Shown here: piece by piece, positions 18,048-27,577 of the stretch
Layout of the letters: every line of letters starts with the position of its first letter
Position numbering within the stretch: position 1 is the stretch's first letter
DNA from: Chloroflexota bacterium
GTDB lineage: Bacteria; Chloroflexota; Dehalococcoidia; SpSt-223
NCBI GenBank assembly: GCA_023512725.1
Contig: JAILZB010000005.1
Location: forward strand, 1-43,094
Direction of reading: 5' to 3'
Length of the DNA: 43,094 nucleotides
Notes under the pieces: generated by a model
Database searches by the model: none
What the model was told of the DNA's origin: nothing
The model's input: the letters and a program-made list of their open reading frames with translations, nothing else
Made by a program: the position numbers and the translations under genes

Positions 18048-18705
18048 GCCCCCTTCTTGCTCATCCGTCCGCTCGGCCCTCCCCAAGCCCGCTCCTGGTG
18101 CCCGGAGGGAACTCCTTCTGCGCTGGTGGACGCGCTTGGCTCGCCGGGCGGAACGGTGTGGTCTTTATTGCCTGGCAGGAGACGACCGACTGGCTGGGTA
18201 GTCCGCTCCACCCCACCACTAATGCCTTCGCCGAGGAGCGGCTGGCGGTGGTCGGCCGCCACCGCGAGACGACGGACGTGAAGCGCGGCTGACCGAGCGG
18301 TTCACCACCGTGGGCGTACCTCACCGCGGGCGACTGGCTGCGCCCGGGTGGTACCAAGTGGGGGGATACCGTGGCGCTAGCCGCTTGGGAAGCAGCCGCG
18401 GCCGTGTTCTGCAATCGGTGCCGGCCGGCAGTTGCCGCTGCGGGTGCTCAACCGGTGGGGTGCTGGCGTCCCCGCGAGCCGACCAGGCGATGAGGAAGCT
18501 TCGCTGGCTGCCTGGCTTTCCGGAGGGGGTGGCCCGCCAGCGCCGCCAGGCCCGGTTGGCGGTTGGTCCGCTGGCGACCGAGCAGCAGCTCAGAGCACTC
18601 CCCGGAGCCAGCGCGTGCGCTGGCGGCCTCTTGTGAGCGCGTACCCGTCCTCCGCTGCGGGGCACCCCCAGCAGCCCACGCCGGGATCCGTTAACCTCCA
18701 TTCCC

Positions 18706-19950
18706 GTGGCGGTTGTCAGTGCAACGCGGCCGGTCGAGCGGCTGGTCAGTGTCCTGCGGATCCGCGAGTTTCGCCTCCTCTGGCTCGTCAGCGCGGCCTG
18801 GTACGCAGCCCGCTGGGTCGATACGGTGACCACCGGCTGGCTCGCGCTCACCCTCACCGACTCGCCAGTCTTTCTCGCCTTGGTCGGTGCGTGCCGGATG
18901 CTGCCGTTGCTCGTGCTGGGGATCGCGGGTGGCGTGCTCGCAGCGCGGGTTCACCCGCGGACGGTGCTGCTGGGAGCCGTCCTGGCTGGTGCTGCCATCA
19001 GCGGGTGGCTGGTGGTGGCGGCCGCGCTCGGCACCCTGCACCCCTGGCAGCTGGTGCTCACCACGTTGGGCACGAACACTCTCTGGGAGCTTTCCTTCCC
19101 TTCCCAGCGGAGCCTGGTCGCGGAAACGACCGCTGGCCGAGCGAGCCTGACCAATGCCCTTGCGCTCGACAACTTCGTCTTTGTCGGCAGTAACGTGCTC
19201 TTTTCGGCCCTCGCAGGGGAGCTCATCCCGCGGACCGGGCCCCAGGGGGCGTATCTTCTTGCGGCGGGCGCCTTCCTGAGTGCGGTCCCGCTGTTGCTCG
19301 CCCTGCGGCGCCCCACCAGTGCGGCCACGCCAGCCATCACTCGCGGGATGGAGCCGGGGTATCGGGCCGTGCTCAGCCGGCCGGTGGTCGCGGGGGTGAT
19401 CGTGATCTCCCTCGTGATGAACGGTCTCTCCCTGCCCGTGATCCAGTTGCTACCGCTGGTAGCCCGCGAAGTCTTGCAGGTTGGGCCGGTGGAACTCGGT
19501 CGCCTGACCAGCGCCTGGGGTGGCGGGTCGCTGCTCGGCAATGCTCTGATCTTCCTGCTGGCACCGCGCCGGGGCGGCCTCGTGTTCTTTCTCGGTTCGC
19601 TGGGCGCGGCGATCGGCTTCTGCGCCTTCTCGCTGGTCCACTCGTACCCGCTGGCGCTGCTCTTGATCCTGCTGGCCGGCGTCCTGATGTCCTACTTCGG
19701 GACCTTTCAGAGCGCCCTCCTGATCGAGGCGGCGGGGGTGGAGGGCCGGGCCAAGGCTCTCGGTGCTCTCACGGTCGCGATTGGCATTCAGCCCCTGGGG
19801 GTCCTGGCCATTGGCTGGCTGGCAAGCCTCACCGGCCCGAGTGTTGCCTTCACCGCTGCCACCCTGGCGGGTACGGTTGCGATCGCAGGCTCGGCAGCCT
19901 GCTTCCCTGACCTCCTCCGCTACCGTACTCGGCTGGTCAGTGAGCGTTAG
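18706..19950 (+). CDS. MFS transporter
   Basis: 414 aa, about 12 hydrophobic segments; FRLLWLVSAAWYAARWVDTVTTGWLALTLTDSPVFLALVGACRMLPLLVLGIAGGVLA typical of the MFS_3/EntS-like group. Confidence 0.88.
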   Translation: MAVVSATRPVERLVSVLRIREFRLLWLVSAAWYAARWVDTVTTGWLALTLTDSPVFLALVGACRMLPLLVLGIAGGVLAARVHPRTVLLGAVLAGAAISGWLVVAAALGTLHPWQLVLTTLGTNTLWELSFPSQRSLVAETTAGRASLTNALALDNFVFVGSNVLFSALAGELIPRTGPQGAYLLAAGAFLSAVPLLLALRRPTSAATPAITRGMEPGYRAVLSRPVVAGVIVISLVMNGLSLPVIQLLPLVAREVLQVGPVELGRLTSAWGGGSLLGNALIFLLAPRRGGLVFFLGSLGAAIGFCAFSLVHSYPLALLLILLAGVLMSYFGTFQSALLIEAAGVEGRAKALGALTVAIGIQPLGVLAIGWLASLTGPSVAFTAATLAGTVAIAGSAACFPDLLRYRTRLVSER

Positions 19951-21101
19951 CTCGCGAGCTGGCGAAAGCGCCCCCCCTCGACCCGATAAAAGAACACCCG
20001 CTGCTCACGCAGGTCGCCGTTGCTGTCGTAGGCGATCCGGCCGACGAGGGAGGTGAATTCCAGCGAGCGGATCGCCTCCGCGATGGCCGCGCCGCTTGCA
20101 CTATTCGCCCGCTGGACGCCCGCGAGCAGCACATCCATGGCGCTGTAGCCGGTGGTGGCATCGATCCCGGGATTGCGCTGCTCCAGTTGCTGGAAGGCGG
20201 CAAACCACTCTTTCGGCGCGACCACGCGCGGGTCGGGGGTGATGGTCGAGATCAGCACCCCCTCAGCGAGCGCCCCCAGCTCATCGATGAACTGGTCGAC
20301 GAAGTTGCCGTCGGAGGCGAGGAGCGGAGTCGGGAGGCCAGCCTGGCGGAGTTCGCGGACGAACGTGATGCCGTCGGGGTAGTCGCCCGCGAAGAAGATC
20401 GCATCCGGGTTGGCAGCACGCAGCGCGGGCAGGTGCTGGGCAAAGCTTCGCTCACCCGGTGGGAGCGGTAGCGCCAGTACTACCTGACCGCTCGCCTGCT
20501 GAAGCCCGGCAAAGAACTCGTCCGCGAGGCCGAGGCCGTAAGCGTTGGTCGTGTGGACCAGCGCGATCCGACGCCACCCCTGGTCGACCAGAAAGCGGGC
20601 GGCCATCGGCCCCTGAGTGGCATCGGTGGCGCAAACGCGGAAGAACGTCTTGATGCCCGCTCGGCTGAGCTGGGGGTTGCTTGCGCTCGGAGTGACGACG
20701 ACCAGGCCAAGGTCGCGATAGAGCGGAAGCGCCGCTGCCGTGGTGCCGCTGTTGTAGTGGCCCACCACCCCGAGCACGGTCGCGCCGTCCCGGACGCCCC
20801 GGGCGACTTCTTGGGCGGCCTCCACTGCCAGCGCCTCGTCCGCCTGATCGTTGAGGGCTCGCACGACTACTCGCCTGCCCCCCAGCACGCCTCCCGCACG
20901 GTTCACCTCTTCCGCCCGGAGCCGGGCACCACCAGCCACCGACTGCCCGCCTTCCGCCTGCTCCCCCGAGAGCGGCCCGACCACGAAGACGATCGCCTCG
21001 CCGCTGAAGGAGGGCGCGGAGCGGCAGCTCGCCAGGGCAAGCAGCAGCAGGCCCCCGAGCAGCATCCGCCAGCGATGCCCGTCTCTTCCCATCGCGTTCA
21101 T
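19947..21101 (-). CDS. ABC transporter substrate-binding lipoprotein (branched-chain amino acid/amide type, Peripla_BP_6)
   Basis: Lipobox LLLALASC; GPLSGEQAEGGQSVAGGARLRAEEVNRAGGVLGGRRVVVRALNDQ...VLGVVGHYNSGTTAAALPLYRDLGLVVVTPSASNPQLSRAG...FFRVCATDATQGPMAARFL. Confidence 0.92.
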   Translation of the reverse strand: MNAMGRDGHRWRMLLGGLLLLALASCRSAPSFSGEAIVFVVGPLSGEQAEGGQSVAGGARLRAEEVNRAGGVLGGRRVVVRALNDQADEALAVEAAQEVARGVRDGATVLGVVGHYNSGTTAAALPLYRDLGLVVVTPSASNPQLSRAGIKTFFRVCATDATQGPMAARFLVDQGWRRIALVHTTNAYGLGLADEFFAGLQQASGQVVLALPLPPGERSFAQHLPALRAANPDAIFFAGDYPDGITFVRELRQAGLPTPLLASDGNFVDQFIDELGALAEGVLISTITPDPRVVAPKEWFAAFQQLEQRNPGIDATTGYSAMDVLLAGVQRANSASGAAIAEAIRSLEFTSLVGRIAYDSNGDLREQRVFFYRVEGGRFRQLAS

Positions 21102-21174
21102 CTGGACGCTCCCCTGCGCCGACTGGTTCCCGCCGCCAGTGGCGCCTCGTCTCTGTCAGGATACACTTGTGGTG

Positions 21175-21642
21175 ATGCGCCTGTGGCCGCTGCTCCTCGG
21201 GTTCCTCGTGGCTGGGTGCCTTCCGCCCGCCGGGTTCGCGCGCTCGCCCACACCGGCGCCCTCGCCTCTTCCCCCCGTTGACCTCTGCGCGGATTACCTG
21301 CGGGATACCCAGCGTGCCGTCCGGGAGATCGGCCAGCTCCTGGCCCGACAGCTCGATGACCTCTGGGCGATGGCAGCGCAGGCACGTCCCGACGAGACGA
21401 TCGCGCTGCGGCTGAGCACGCGCCGCGACGACCTGCTGCGGAACACCACCCTCTTCGAGCGCCCTGCTCCCTGCCCTCAGGGTGAGGCGCCGCGGGCCCC
21501 CCTTGCCCAGGCGGCGGGGTTGGTCCGGGAGGCGAGCCGCCGCCTGAACAGTGCGCTCGATAGCGATGCGCCCGCAGCCTACCGGGAGGCGATCGCTCCC
21601 TACCAGCAGGCGCTCGAGGTGCTGCGGAGCGCTCAGCCCTGA
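21175..21642 (+). CDS. Small hypothetical lipoprotein
   Basis: MRLWPLLLGFLVAGCLPPAGF lipobox (LVAGC), helical remainder; candidate -10 TACACT (21162-21167) 7 nt before ATG. Confidence 0.65.
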   Translation: MRLWPLLLGFLVAGCLPPAGFARSPTPAPSPLPPVDLCADYLRDTQRAVREIGQLLARQLDDLWAMAAQARPDETIALRLSTRRDDLLRNTTLFERPAPCPQGEAPRAPLAQAAGLVREASRRLNSALDSDAPAAYREAIAPYQQALEVLRSAQP

Positions 21643-24600
21643 GCCAGCGTGCCAGCCTGCGAGCGCTCCCTGATTGGATGCAGCGAGCCGAGCGGGGCAA
21701 CTGGCTGGGGAGCAGGGAGAGGGAGGCTAACCGGTGGTCGCCGCCCGGGGAGAGGTAGGGTGCGCCAGTGGCCACCCCGGTAATGCCAGCGACGGGCAAG
21801 CTGGGCGAGGAGCTGCGCCAGCACCCCAAGCCGCCAGAGGGCCCAAGTGACGATCAGGCCGAGCGCCGTCGCGAGCGTGACCCGGAAGCCCAGCCAGAAC
21901 GAGGCCGGCTCGAAGCGGAACTCGACAACGTGCTCACCCGCCGGCACGACCACAGCGCGCATCAGGTAGTTGGCCCGATAGATAGGAGTAGGCTGGCCGT
22001 CGACCGTGGCTTTCCAGCCCGGGTAGTAGGTATCCGCCAGCACCAGGAACTGCTCCTCCGGCGTGACCACGCGCAGCCGCATCCGCATGTCCTCCTCGGC
22101 CTCCAGGCGCACCTCGCCAGGAGGCGAAGGACGCACGGTGGTAGGCAGCCGGGGTGGGGCATCGACTGCCTCGAACACGACCTCACGGCGCGGGTCGAAG
22201 GCCCCCTCGGCCAGGAAATTCATCACCTCGATGCTCGACTTGCCGGAAGCGCGGACGATGGCGTTCGGGACAAGATAGGCCCGTGGGAGGGCGTAGCGGT
22301 TCTCGTAGATCACGACATCAGCGTCTTCATAGACTCGGCGCCAGCGCTCGGAGGTCTCTCCCAGCAGGTGACGCAAGCTTCGGGTCGGCTCATCGACAAG
22401 GGTGATCCCGAGCACCTGCAGGTCGCCCAGGGGACTGATGTTGCGTGCCTCGACCCGGGTGATCCGCTTCCGCCCGCCGAGCGGCAGGTTGGCGTAGTAT
22501 GCGTAGTCCTCGACCTCCCCGGCGAGCGTTTTGTACTCGAAGGCGACTGGGGCCTTGGGGTGGCGGACGCTGGGGCGGACATCTGGACGGTCGTAGGCGT
22601 TCTCGCTGGTATGGACGCCCGCCAGTAGCCGGAGTGTCTGGACGGCGCCACGATCATCGGTCAGCCGGAGCTCGATGACGGGCGTGCCCTGAGGCAGGGT
22701 GGCGGAGTTGCGCAAGCGCGAGACCACGCGGATGTCGGTCGCCAGCACAGGCTCGATGCTGAAGGCGATGCTGGCCGAGCCGTTGGCAGTCGAGACGGTG
22801 GAGATGAGAGGACGAGCGGGGTCGAAGGGTGTCGCTTCGAAAGAAGGGGTGGGCACGAAGCGGTTGGGGGCGACCACGTAGCGAACATTGAAGGCATCGA
22901 AGAGGTGGGGAGCCCCGCTTTCGAGTGCCCCCACGTACTCCTCGTGCCGGGTAAAGCTAAGCGAACTGTACCCAGCGAGGTCCGGCAGGTCGAAGGCCAC
23001 TAGGCTATTCGGGGCCGTGATGGCGCCCGGTCGGCTGTAGATCCGCCCGGGGGTTTGCGCCAGGGCGTTCTGGAGGAAGCGAACCGGGGGTGTAGCCGCC
23101 TCGAGCGAGCTGAGGGAGGCGGTGGGGTGGAACTGCCAGCCCACGAAGATCAGGTCGAGCGCACTCAGCCCCAGGAGCACGGTCTGCCAGAGCCGGCGGA
23201 GCGGCCGCAGCGCCAGCCAGAGAAAGAGCACCAGTATCCCCACGAAGAGCAGGCTAAAGGAGTAGTTCATCCAGAAGCCGTTCGGGTTGAGGGCAGCGGT
23301 GAGCCCACTCCAGACCCGCTCGGCCGTCAGCGCTTCTTCCGGGAGCCGGCGCATCCGCGGCGCCGCGAGGTACTCCTCGACCCAGCGGGCAACCGCTGGC
23401 GAGCGCGCCGCGACCGCGGCTGCAAGCTCTTCAACCTGCAGATACAGCTCAAGCGCGAGCAGGAAGACCAGGGTCAGGGCAGCGTAGAGCGGTGCCCGCC
23501 ACGGCCCACGCGGTAGCGTGACGCGGGCGAAGAGCGGCCCCGGACCGGCCAGGCGGAAGCTCCAGCCACTGCGGAGGTGGGTCTCGAGGAAGGCACTCCC
23601 GTACGCTGCGAGGACGGCGAGCGCCAGCGAGACGACCAGCCCCCAGCGACCGGGTGCTCGCACCTGGTTGAAGCCGGGAAGTTGCGAGAGGAGGGCGTGG
23701 AGGTTGAAGAACGGGGCGTTGGCAGCCAGGCTCAGCCAGAGGGCAAGGACCCCGAGCAAGGCGAAGGCGTAGACAAACCGGTTTCGGCAGGCGACCAGTC
23801 CGACCACGGCCAGCACCAGCGGCACCAGGCCGACGTAGAGCCGCGTCTCCCAGAACGACCAGAGCCCCCAGTAGTAGCCGTCCGGGCTGCGGAAAAAGTA
23901 GGGGAAGATGAGGCTGACCAGGTTGAACGGGGTCTGGGAGTGGAGAGTGGCGAAGGCATAGTCGACGCCGCCGGCCCGCCGTGAGAAGGTGCCGAGCTCA
24001 GCAAGCGGCAGGAGCTGCACCGCCGCCAGAGCCACGCCCACCCCACCGACCAGCAGGCCGCACCAGGCCCAGAGGAAGAGGCGCCCCAGCACCACGCGCG
24101 CGGCCACCCACAAGCGGTCGAGCTCTTCCAGGGTGAGCCGGCGTAGCCAGCCTTGTTGCCAATCGCTGTGGGCGAGCAGCCGGCGTGGCGGCGAGCCAGC
24201 CAGGGGGCAGAGGAACCAGCGGAAGGTGGCATAGCCGGCAACCACCATCCCACTCATCAGCGGCCCCTGGACATGGACCGCCAGGGCTTGCAGGCCGAAG
24301 GCGGCGCCCGCGAAGGCAAGGTTGAAGTGCCGTCGGCCGCCGCTCGTCCGCGCTGCGCGTTCGATGAAGCAGAGGATCAACGGCAGCCAGACGATCGAGT
24401 CCAGCAGGTTCTGGTGATGCAGCTGGGCGACTAGAAAGCCGGAGAACATGAAGACGACCCCGCCCAGCGTGCTCGCCATCCGGCTCAAGGTCAGGGCGCG
24501 GCAGAGACGGTAGGTAAAGATGCCCGCGAAAAAGAGATGGAGCACCACGTTCCAGAGAAAGGCCTGGCCGGGGGGAAGGAAGAACGCTAGCAAGGCGACG

Positions 24601-24854
24601 GGCGGATAGAACATCCCCGTCTCGCCATCGGCGAACACCGGGAAGCCGCCGAAGATATCCGGGGTCCAGAGCGGCAGCTCAAACTGCTTCAGCCGGCTGG
24701 CATACCACGCCTGGAGCGGGAAGTAGAACACGCGGGTATCCCGCTCAACGTAGAGTTCACCGAAGAAGATCGCGCGGTGGAAGAAGACCACCGTCAGCAG
24801 GAAAAGCAGAGCGGTCGCAAGCAGGTCGTATGAGAGCTGAACGTACCGCCGCAC
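21633..24854 (-). CDS. YfhO family membrane protein
   Basis: About 1073 aa from GTG 24854: VRRYVQLSYDLLATALLFLLTVVFFHRAIFFGELYVERDTRVFYFPLQAWYASRLKQFELPLWTPDIFGGFPVFADGETGMFYP; C-terminal VLADTYYPGWKATVDGQPTPIYRANYLMRAVVVPAGEHVVEFRFEP is a YfhO hallmark. Confidence 0.88.
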   Translation of the reverse strand: MRRYVQLSYDLLATALLFLLTVVFFHRAIFFGELYVERDTRVFYFPLQAWYASRLKQFELPLWTPDIFGGFPVFADGETGMFYPPVALLAFFLPPGQAFLWNVVLHLFFAGIFTYRLCRALTLSRMASTLGGVVFMFSGFLVAQLHHQNLLDSIVWLPLILCFIERAARTSGGRRHFNLAFAGAAFGLQALAVHVQGPLMSGMVVAGYATFRWFLCPLAGSPPRRLLAHSDWQQGWLRRLTLEELDRLWVAARVVLGRLFLWAWCGLLVGGVGVALAAVQLLPLAELGTFSRRAGGVDYAFATLHSQTPFNLVSLIFPYFFRSPDGYYWGLWSFWETRLYVGLVPLVLAVVGLVACRNRFVYAFALLGVLALWLSLAANAPFFNLHALLSQLPGFNQVRAPGRWGLVVSLALAVLAAYGSAFLETHLRSGWSFRLAGPGPLFARVTLPRGPWRAPLYAALTLVFLLALELYLQVEELAAAVAARSPAVARWVEEYLAAPRMRRLPEEALTAERVWSGLTAALNPNGFWMNYSFSLLFVGILVLFLWLALRPLRRLWQTVLLGLSALDLIFVGWQFHPTASLSSLEAATPPVRFLQNALAQTPGRIYSRPGAITAPNSLVAFDLPDLAGYSSLSFTRHEEYVGALESGAPHLFDAFNVRYVVAPNRFVPTPSFEATPFDPARPLISTVSTANGSASIAFSIEPVLATDIRVVSRLRNSATLPQGTPVIELRLTDDRGAVQTLRLLAGVHTSENAYDRPDVRPSVRHPKAPVAFEYKTLAGEVEDYAYYANLPLGGRKRITRVEARNISPLGDLQVLGITLVDEPTRSLRHLLGETSERWRRVYEDADVVIYENRYALPRAYLVPNAIVRASGKSSIEVMNFLAEGAFDPRREVVFEAVDAPPRLPTTVRPSPPGEVRLEAEEDMRMRLRVVTPEEQFLVLADTYYPGWKATVDGQPTPIYRANYLMRAVVVPAGEHVVEFRFEPASFWLGFRVTLATALGLIVTWALWRLGVLAQLLAQLARRWHYRGGHWRTLPLPGRRPPVSLPLPAPQPVAPLGSLHPIRERSQAGTLAQG

Positions 24855-25064
24855 GCTGTCTCCGCGCTTGCGGCTCCCGGCGGGAGGACGGCACCGGGTG
24901 CCGAGTCCGGCGCTGCGGGGCGGAGTATAGCTCAGGGCCAGGCGAGCAGACAGCACCTCGCGCGGGCCGAGGGGAACAAGGTGGGGAAAAGCCGCGCCCG
25001 TGCCCGCGCGTCGGCTACACTTTGCGGGAAGACCGTGGCCCGAGGCGCCCACCCCGGAGGAACG

Positions 25065-26654
25065 ATGGCCCAGGCATCTGCCTCCCCGGCTGAACAGCTC
25101 GCGATCGCGAGGCTTCCGGGCTACGTCCGGGCGCTGCAGACGCGCCTGTGGGGGCAGCGGGCGCTGACGCTTCTCCTGCGAGGGGTAGCAACGGTAGCGG
25201 GCCTCCTGCTGCTCGCCCGGCTGCTCGCTGCCCTGGGTGCCGTCGGCGCGGCCGATGCCGTGCTGCTCCTTGCGGGGATGGCAGCAGCGGGAGTGGTGGT
25301 CGCGGCGGTGCGGAGTCGCCCGAGTGAGCAAGCCGCTGCCCGCGCCGCCGACCGTGCCCTCGACCTCCGCGAGCGGCTGAGCACCGCGCTGGAACTCACC
25401 CAGGCTGGCGTGGCAAGCAATTTGGCGGCGTTGCAACTGGCGGATGCCGCCGCAGTTGCCGGCCGCTACCGCCCGGCCGCGGCAGTACGCCCGCTGGTGC
25501 GTTGGCGCGACGTGCTGCTGGCAGTGCTGGTGAGTGGGCTGGCTGCCCTCGCCTGGGTGACCCTGCCCGACCTTTCAGGGTGGGGGTGGACCACGGAGCA
25601 AGTGGCGAGCGAGCGCGCGGCTGAGGTGAGCCCGACGGACCTTGCCGAGAATAACGTGGGGGATATCCTCGCCACCATTGAGGAGACGCGGCGGCGAGCG
25701 CAGGCCCGCCAGATCGACCCGACTGAGGCAGCGCGGTTGCTTACCCAGGCGGAGGCGCGGCTGAATGCGCGCCTGGAGGCCAGTACCCGCGAGCAGCAGA
25801 ACCTCCAGCAGCTCGCCGATCAGCTCCGCCAGACCGCTGTCGGCCAGGAAGTGGCGGGGGCGATCGACCGGGGCGACTACAGTGGTGCTGCCGACCAGTT
25901 GAACCAGCTGGCCCGGGAATCGGACCGGCTCTCGCCTCAGGCGCGGCGTGAGCTGGCCCAGGCGCTCGAGCGGGCGGCCCAGCAGACCCAGCAGAACGCT
26001 GGCCTCCGCGAAGCCGAGCGGCGGGCGGCTCAGGCCCTCACTCGGGGGGACTACCGCGAGACCGAGCGGGCAATGCGGAACCTGGGCGACCAGATCGCGA
26101 TGGCCGGCCGGGAGGTGGTGCCCCAGAACGAGCTCGGGCGCGCGCAGAGCCGCCTCGACCAGGCGCGTCAGGAGCTTGGCCTGGGGGGGAACCAGGGAGA
26201 TGAGGAGCAAGACCAGCCAGCGCGCACCGGGCAACCCGCGGCTGGGGGTCAGCAACCGGGCATGAACGCAAGCGGCTCCCAGCCCGGCACCCAGCCGGGC
26301 CAGAACCGCCCGGGGAGCGGCGGCCAGGAAGCCCAGCCCGGGCAGCAAGGTCAACCGCCCGGGAGCGGTAACCAGCGCTCCGGCGAGCTCCCCCAGCAGG
26401 AGAACCGCGGGAGCGACCGGCTCGGTGTTGGCGGGCGGCCCCTCGAACTCGAATCGCCGGATTCTGCTGGCCAGCTCCGTCCCTCCACCGGGCAGGGGGA
26501 GCAGCGGGGCAGCCAGCTGCTGCCGGTCCGCCCGGCTACGGGGGTGGGGGCTGCCCAACCGACCGACCCGGTCGAAAGCCCGGCCGACTTCACCCGCGTC
26601 GCGCCTGAGCGCCGTCCGGCCGTGCGCTCCTACTTTACTCCGACGAACCGGTGA
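25065..26654 (+). CDS. Membrane protein with two TM segments, coiled-coil and long Gln/Gly/Pro-rich C-terminus (DUF4175-like)
   Basis: MAQASASPAEQLAIARLPGYVRALQTRLWGQRALTLLLRGVATVAGLLLLARLLAAL...; GGAGG RBS; start overlaps nothing, stop overlaps next start (GTGA). Confidence 0.78.
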   Translation: MAQASASPAEQLAIARLPGYVRALQTRLWGQRALTLLLRGVATVAGLLLLARLLAALGAVGAADAVLLLAGMAAAGVVVAAVRSRPSEQAAARAADRALDLRERLSTALELTQAGVASNLAALQLADAAAVAGRYRPAAAVRPLVRWRDVLLAVLVSGLAALAWVTLPDLSGWGWTTEQVASERAAEVSPTDLAENNVGDILATIEETRRRAQARQIDPTEAARLLTQAEARLNARLEASTREQQNLQQLADQLRQTAVGQEVAGAIDRGDYSGAADQLNQLARESDRLSPQARRELAQALERAAQQTQQNAGLREAERRAAQALTRGDYRETERAMRNLGDQIAMAGREVVPQNELGRAQSRLDQARQELGLGGNQGDEEQDQPARTGQPAAGGQQPGMNASGSQPGTQPGQNRPGSGGQEAQPGQQGQPPGSGNQRSGELPQQENRGSDRLGVGGRPLELESPDSAGQLRPSTGQGEQRGSQLLPVRPATGVGAAQPTDPVESPADFTRVAPERRPAVRSYFTPTNR

Positions 26655-27577
26655 CCACCGCCTTTGCCGCGCTCCGACCTCCACCGGCCGCCGAGCAACG
26701 GACGCTGCTCGGTGATGAAGCGTTCCTGCGCGCCCTCGAGCAGCTGGCGATGCTCGTCCGCCGGGTCACCCGCCCGGGCCTGAACGGCGAGCACCGCGGC
26801 CTGACGCGCTCGAACTCGGCCGAGTTTGCCGACTACCGGGCCTACGCACCGGGCGATGACTTCCGCCGGATCGACTGGAACGTCTACGGCCGCACCGGAG
26901 CCTTGTTCGTGCGCCTCTCGGAGGCGCGGGAGGATGTCGGAATCCATCTCCTGCTCGATACCAGCCGCTCGATGGACTTTGGTCAGCCGAACAAGCTTGC
27001 CTACGCCAAGCGGCTCGTCGCGGCGCTCGGCTACCTCGCCCTCAGCCGGCTCGACCGGGTCACTGCCGCTACCCTGACCTACGCGGTGGGAAGCCGCCTC
27101 GGGCCGCTGCGGGGCAAAGATCGCATCCATCGTCTGCTTGCCTTGCTCGACGCCACCAGCGCTGCGGGCACCACCGACCTCAACGCGGCCCTCCGGCGCT
27201 ATGCCGAAGCCGGTCAGCCGGCCGGGCTCGTCATCCTCATCTCGGACCTGCTTTCCCCCGCTGGCTTTCGCGCTGGCCTCGAGCGAGTGCGTGCTGCCCG
27301 CCTGGAGGCCGTCGTCCTTCAGGTGCTTGCGCCTCAGGAGCTGGACCCCGAGGCCGCTGGTGACGTCGAGCTGGTCGACCACGAGACGGGCGAAATCGTG
27401 GAAGTCACGTTGACGGAGGGGGTGGTCGAGGCCTATCGTCGCCGCCTGGCCACCTGGGGAGCGGAGATCGAGCGCATCTGTACCGACCTCGGCATCGCCT
27501 ATCACCGGGTGAGCACAGCGACGCCGATCGAGCGGCTGGTCGTGACTGAGCTGCGCGAGCGGCGGATCCTGCTATGA
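26651..27577 (+). CDS. DUF58 domain-containing protein
   Basis: GEHRGLTRSNSAEFADYRAYAPGDDFRRIDWNVYGRTGALFVRLSEAREDVGIHLLLDTSRSMDFG. Confidence 0.95.
   Translation: MTTAFAALRPPPAAEQRTLLGDEAFLRALEQLAMLVRRVTRPGLNGEHRGLTRSNSAEFADYRAYAPGDDFRRIDWNVYGRTGALFVRLSEAREDVGIHLLLDTSRSMDFGQPNKLAYAKRLVAALGYLALSRLDRVTAATLTYAVGSRLGPLRGKDRIHRLLALLDATSAAGTTDLNAALRRYAEAGQPAGLVILISDLLSPAGFRAGLERVRAARLEAVVLQVLAPQELDPEAAGDVELVDHETGEIVEVTLTEGVVEAYRRRLATWGAEIERICTDLGIAYHRVSTATPIERLVVTELRERRILL

Noticed and set aside
17880-18281. 133-aa plus-strand ORF
   Set aside because: Runs through the intrinsic terminator and is in a different frame from the RBS-preceded Cys/His-rich small ORF; Arg/Pro-rich with no domain.
26190-26460. 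Repetitive Q/G/P-rich tract as a DNA repeat array
   Set aside because: It is the low-complexity tail of the coding sequence; no exact nucleotide repeat unit.
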